From NCBI GenBank assembly GCA_963734965.1, contig CAVTJK010000004.1, positions 1,736,001 to 1,800,000 of the forward strand: DNA of 64,000 bases, in the 5' to 3' direction. The first letter of the stretch is position 1; each line of letters starts with the position of its first letter. Of the stretch, positions 61,334 to 64,000 are shown piece after piece. The notes beneath the pieces were generated by a model. That model was given only the letters and a program-made list of their open reading frames with translations. It had not been told where the DNA came from and made no database searches. The position numbers were made by a program, and so were the translations under genes. The stretch comes from UBA4742 sp963734965 (GTDB lineage Bacteria > Actinomycetota > Acidimicrobiia > Acidimicrobiales > Acidimicrobilacustridaceae).

Positions 61334-61951
61334 ATGCAGACCCAGCCCACCGACGACCGCCCTCCGGCGCCCACCCCCCGCCGACGGCCCCGCTGGGGCT
61401 GGCTGGCGCTGGCCGCGGCCATCGTGGTCGCCGCCGTCGTGGCCCTGCTGGTCGTCGGGCGCTCCGGCTCGGCATCGTCGGGCTCGAAGTCGTCGTTCGA
61501 CGCCGACGGCAACCCGTTGACCCTGTCGAACCTGGTCTCGGTGGGCCAGAAGCTGCCCGATGCCACCCTGCAGCGCGTGGGCGGCGGCACGGTCTCGCTG
61601 AGCGACCACCAGGGCAAGCCCCTTGTCATCAACCTCTGGTACGCGACCTGTGCGCCCTGTCGGACCGAGATGCCGGCGCTCGAGAAGCTCCACGAGGAGT
61701 TCGGCGGCCGGGTGGGCTTCCTCGGGGTCGACCCGCCCGACGGCGCCTCGACGGCCGCCCACACCGGTCGCCAATTCGGGATCACCTACGACCTCGCCCT
61801 CGACCCCCGGTTCCTGGTGGTCAAGGCCATCGGGTCGACCGTCACGCCGACGACGGTCGTGCTCACCCCGACCGGGGTCGTCTCGTGGGTCCACGTCGGC
61901 GCGGTCAAAGCCGACGATCTGCGGTCGGCGATCGACCAGGCTCTGCGGTGA
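61334..61951 (+). CDS. TlpA/ResA-like membrane-anchored thioredoxin
   Basis: 205 residues: Pro/Arg-rich cytoplasmic N-terminus, one membrane helix (WLALAAAIVVAAVVALLVVG), then an extracytoplasmic thioredoxin domain with NLWYATCAPCRTEMPALEK (CAPC active site), and the cis-Pro region SWTVTPT-like, here STVTPTTVV. It acts as a thiol reductase outside the membrane. It is followed by a CcdA-type gene after 13 nt, which supplies its electrons. Confidence 0.9.
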   Translation: MQTQPTDDRPPAPTPRRRPRWGWLALAAAIVVAAVVALLVVGRSGSASSGSKSSFDADGNPLTLSNLVSVGQKLPDATLQRVGGGTVSLSDHQGKPLVINLWYATCAPCRTEMPALEKLHEEFGGRVGFLGVDPPDGASTAAHTGRQFGITYDLALDPRFLVVKAIGSTVTPTTVVLTPTGVVSWVHVGAVKADDLRSAIDQALR

Positions 61952-61964
61952 GGACCGGCGCCTC

Positions 61965-62816
61965 GTGATCGACGCCCCGCTCGCCTATGCCTTCGGGGTG
62001 GGCATGGTGGCGACGGTGAACCCGTGCGGCTTCGCCATGCTGCCCGCCTACCTGTCGTTCTTCCTCGGGCTCGAGGGCACCGACACCGACGCCCAGGCCA
62101 ACTTGTTGCGGGCCCTGGCCGTCGGCGGCACCATGACCGCCGGCTTCGTCCTGGTGTTCGGGCTGCTCGGGATCGTGCTGGACAGCTTCATCAGCTCGAT
62201 CGAGTCGTGGCTGCCATGGGTCACCATCGTGCTCGGGCTGGGGCTCATCCCCCTCGGCGTGATGCTGTTCCGCGGTCGCTCGCTCAACGTCGCCCTGCCC
62301 ACGTTCTCACGGGGAACGCGCGACCGCGAGCTCGTCTCGGTGTTCCTGTTCGGCGTGTCGTACGCGCTGGTGTCGCTGTCATGCACCATCCCGCTGTTCA
62401 TCGCCGTCGTGTCGACCACCTTCACGAGCTCGAACTTCATCTCGGGACTGGCGACCTATGTCGCCTACGCGCTGGGCATGGGGGTCGTGCTCGTCGCGCT
62501 GACGGTGGCGCTGGCCATGGCCCGCCAGTCCTTGGTCCACTCGGTGCGGCGGGTCCTCCCCTACGTCTACAAGATCTCGGGGGTGCTGTTGCTGGTCGCC
62601 GGCGTATACGTCGCCTACTACGGGTGGTACGAGCTGCGCCTGAACCACGGCGACACCTCGGGTGGGGCGGCGGCGAGCTTCGTCTTCGATCTCAACAGCT
62701 CGATCAGCAACTGGATCCAACGCACCGGGCCGATCCGGATCGGCATCGTGCTGGCCGCCGCCATCGGCGTGACGGTGGCGCTGGTGATGAGCCGGCGGGG
62801 CCGCTCGGCCGAGTAG
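61965..62816 (+). CDS. CcdA/DsbD-type cytochrome c biogenesis transmembrane protein
   Basis: 283 residues with about six or seven membrane helices. The paired redox Cys are in VNPCGFAMLPAYLSFFLG (helix 1) and SLSCTIPLFIAVVS (helix 4). It moves reducing power from cytoplasmic thioredoxin to the TlpA-like protein encoded just upstream. The GTG start has GAGGA about 10 nt upstream. No cytochrome c genes are seen nearby. Confidence 0.92.
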   Translation: MIDAPLAYAFGVGMVATVNPCGFAMLPAYLSFFLGLEGTDTDAQANLLRALAVGGTMTAGFVLVFGLLGIVLDSFISSIESWLPWVTIVLGLGLIPLGVMLFRGRSLNVALPTFSRGTRDRELVSVFLFGVSYALVSLSCTIPLFIAVVSTTFTSSNFISGLATYVAYALGMGVVLVALTVALAMARQSLVHSVRRVLPYVYKISGVLLLVAGVYVAYYGWYELRLNHGDTSGGAAASFVFDLNSSISNWIQRTGPIRIGIVLAAAIGVTVALVMSRRGRSAE

Positions 62817-62900
62817 CGCCCGCGCGCGACCAAGCGCACGGGCGTGGCGTCGGTGCCGCGCCGGAGGTTCAGACCGGGCGCTGCGGTAGGTTCGCCGCGC

Positions 62901-63521
62901 ATGTTCGCTGACCTGTTGGCTCACCCCGGCGTCGACGAGATCGTCTCGCTGCGATCGCGCTTCGGCTTCATGGCCTTCCACGGGGGTTCACTCGAGAAAG
63001 GGACCGACGATGTGGCCGTGGCCGCCGCCGAGGCGGCCGGTGCCTCGCTCTATGCCGTGGTGCAACCGCCCGACTTCCAGTGGCACATCCCGTCCAACGA
63101 GGTCGACCCCGAGTCGTCGCCGGCCCTGGCCACCTTCCTCGACCACGTCGATGTCGCCGTGGCCGTCCACGGATTCGGCCGGCCCGGGCTGTTCACCACG
63201 ATCCTCCTCGGCGGCACGAACCGCGACCTGGCCAGCCGGCTGGCAGCCGAGGTGGGGCCCGCCCTGCCCGACTACACGCTGGTCGACGACATCGAGGCCA
63301 TCCCCCGCGAGCTGCGCGGGCTGCACCCGGACAACCCGGTCAACCTCGCCCGCCACGGCGGTGTCCAGCTCGAGCTGCCGCCACGCGTCCGCGGCCTCGG
63401 GCCGTTCTGGGAGGGGGCGGCGCACCGCCAGGCCGGCCGACGCTCGCCCCACACGATCGCCCTCATCGACGGGCTGACCCGAACGGCGCTCGCCCACGCC
63501 CACGCTTCTGGCGGCGATTGA
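62901..63521 (+). CDS. Poly-gamma-glutamate hydrolase-like (PghP / DUF867) protein
   Basis: 206 residues. Family features: FMAFHGGSLEKGTDDVA, with a metal-binding His and Glu, VDVAVAVHGFGRP, LLGGTNRDLA and LPPRVRG. Homologues include phage-encoded poly-gamma-glutamate hydrolases and YjqB. No phage genes are near, so a cell-envelope role is possible. TAGGTT ends 8 nt before ATG 62901, so leaderless; a hairpin starts at its stop codon. Confidence 0.84.
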   Translation: MFADLLAHPGVDEIVSLRSRFGFMAFHGGSLEKGTDDVAVAAAEAAGASLYAVVQPPDFQWHIPSNEVDPESSPALATFLDHVDVAVAVHGFGRPGLFTTILLGGTNRDLASRLAAEVGPALPDYTLVDDIEAIPRELRGLHPDNPVNLARHGGVQLELPPRVRGLGPFWEGAAHRQAGRRSPHTIALIDGLTRTALAHAHASGGD

Positions 63522-63538
63522 GGGCGCCCAGCGCCCTC
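63520..63538 (+). terminator. Hairpin at the stop codon
   Basis: GAGGGCGC-CCA-GCGCCCTC overlaps the last two bases of the TGA stop at 63519-63521. Confidence 0.5.
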
Positions 63539-63597
63539 AGATGCCGCCGGAACCCCGAGCGGGGAGGTTCTGAGCCGCGGCGATAGCCTCGCCGCCC

Positions 63598-64000
63598 ATG
63601 GACGCGCGCATCTTCACCGAGCCTCAACAGGGTGCCTCGTACGATCAGCTGCTGGCCGTGGCGCAGCGGGCCGAGGGCAACGGCTTCGACGGGTTCTTCC
63701 GGTCGGACCACTACCTGAAGATGGGCAACGTCACGGGTCAGCCTGGTCCGACCGACACCTGGGTCACGTTGGGCGCCATCGCTCGCGAAACCACGAGCAT
63801 CCGCTTGGGGACACTGGTGTGCTCGGCGACCTTCCGCCTCCCCGGCCCGCTGGCCGTCGCCGTGGCCCAGGTCGACGACATGAGCGGCGGCCGGGTCGAG
63901 CTGGGCATCGGCGCCGGCTGGTTCGACAGCGAGCACGTCGCCTACGGCATCCCGTTCCCGCCGCTCGGCGAGCGCTTCGACCGACTCGAGGAGCAACTCG
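63598..64000 (+). CDS. LLM-class (F420-type) flavin-dependent oxidoreductase, partial
   Basis: The first 134 residues are visible. They show the bacterial luciferase-like fold: GFDGFFRSDHYLKMG, TTSIRLGTLVCSATFRLPG and DDMSGGRVELGIGAGWFDSE. In Actinomycetota such proteins often use coenzyme F420. The gene continues past the window edge. TAGCCT ends 8 nt before ATG 63598, so leaderless. Confidence 0.92.
   Translation, partial: MDARIFTEPQQGASYDQLLAVAQRAEGNGFDGFFRSDHYLKMGNVTGQPGPTDTWVTLGAIARETTSIRLGTLVCSATFRLPGPLAVAVAQVDDMSGGRVELGIGAGWFDSEHVAYGIPFPPLGERFDRLEEQL

Noticed and set aside
1..64000. CRISPR array, rRNA operon, prophage or insertion sequence
   Set aside because: No regularly spaced identical repeats, transposase or integrase motifs, or rRNA sequence were seen. 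The only repeats are the short pair at 60665-60769, protein-module repeats and operator arrays.

Overview
The window is a chromosomal segment of a high-GC Gram-positive bacterium of the phylum Actinomycetota. WhiB, a GlnR-type regulator, GlnE with an adenylylatable GlnA, a Lys/Ala-rich TopA tail, Tad/Flp pilus genes, an F420-type luciferase-like enzyme and DUF4244/DUF2510-like proteins all point there. An N-terminal WWxxxDGKWYPP-type motif, and an MFS transporter lying next to and in frame with thymidylate kinase, suggest the class Acidimicrobiia; that class assignment is inference. There is one tRNA (Thr, anticodon CGU), and no rRNA, CRISPR array, prophage or insertion sequence. The content looks like ordinary core chromosome with a few accessory genes.

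Layout: 1-3.5 kb, a huge secreted lysyl-oxidase/FN3 protein cut by the window edge. 3.7-10.6 kb, tRNA-Thr, an AhpD-like protein, then MFS-tmk-holB and topA. 10.7-13.3 kb, an iron storage pair (bfd, bfr), a cupin and a SIMPL lipoprotein. 13.4-18.6 kb, an anti-sigma/STAS pair and a Tad pilus cluster. 18.7-24.6 kb, a HAD phosphatase, a tiny membrane protein, a two-component system and a primary-type sigma factor. 24.7-26.8 kb, an uncharacterised three-gene operon with two ferritin-like proteins. 26.9-32.7 kb, a TTC38-like protein and nadE, divergent from glnE. 32.8-39.2 kb, two paralogous secreted proteins, a TetR-ABC exporter module with a phased operator array, and an ECF sigma factor with a membrane partner. 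39.3-46.4 kb, mixed metabolism: P450, RibD-like reductase, XRE-cupin regulator and a thioredoxin-reductase/methyltransferase fusion. 46.5-50.6 kb, nitrogen assimilation: divergent glnA genes, a glnR homologue and a cold-shock gene. 50.7-57.5 kb, redox and Fe-S proteins: RidA, a truncated molybdenum-hydroxylase fusion, ErpA, a SufR-like regulator divergent from Mrp, and an aldo/keto reductase. 57.5-64 kb, serpin, acyl-ACP thioesterase, WhiB, VOC protein, TlpA-CcdA thiol-redox pair, a PghP-like hydrolase and an LLM oxidoreductase.

Genes that work together: GlnE (30 kb) modifies the GlnA at 46.5 kb, which keeps the target tyrosine, while the second GlnA (48 kb) has Phe there and is followed by a GlnR-like regulator. 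ErpA, the SufR-like regulator and Mrp form an Fe-S handling group. TlpA and CcdA form an extracytoplasmic thiol-redox pair. The TetR gene and the ABC exporter face each other across the operator array.

Two features run through the window. First, about twenty genes have a TAnnnT-type -10 hexamer ending only 6-8 nt before the start codon, so their mRNAs should be leaderless; I used this to choose several starts. Second, at least ten single-base frameshifts split conserved genes, including the essential topA. This looks more like indel errors in the assembly than true gene decay.
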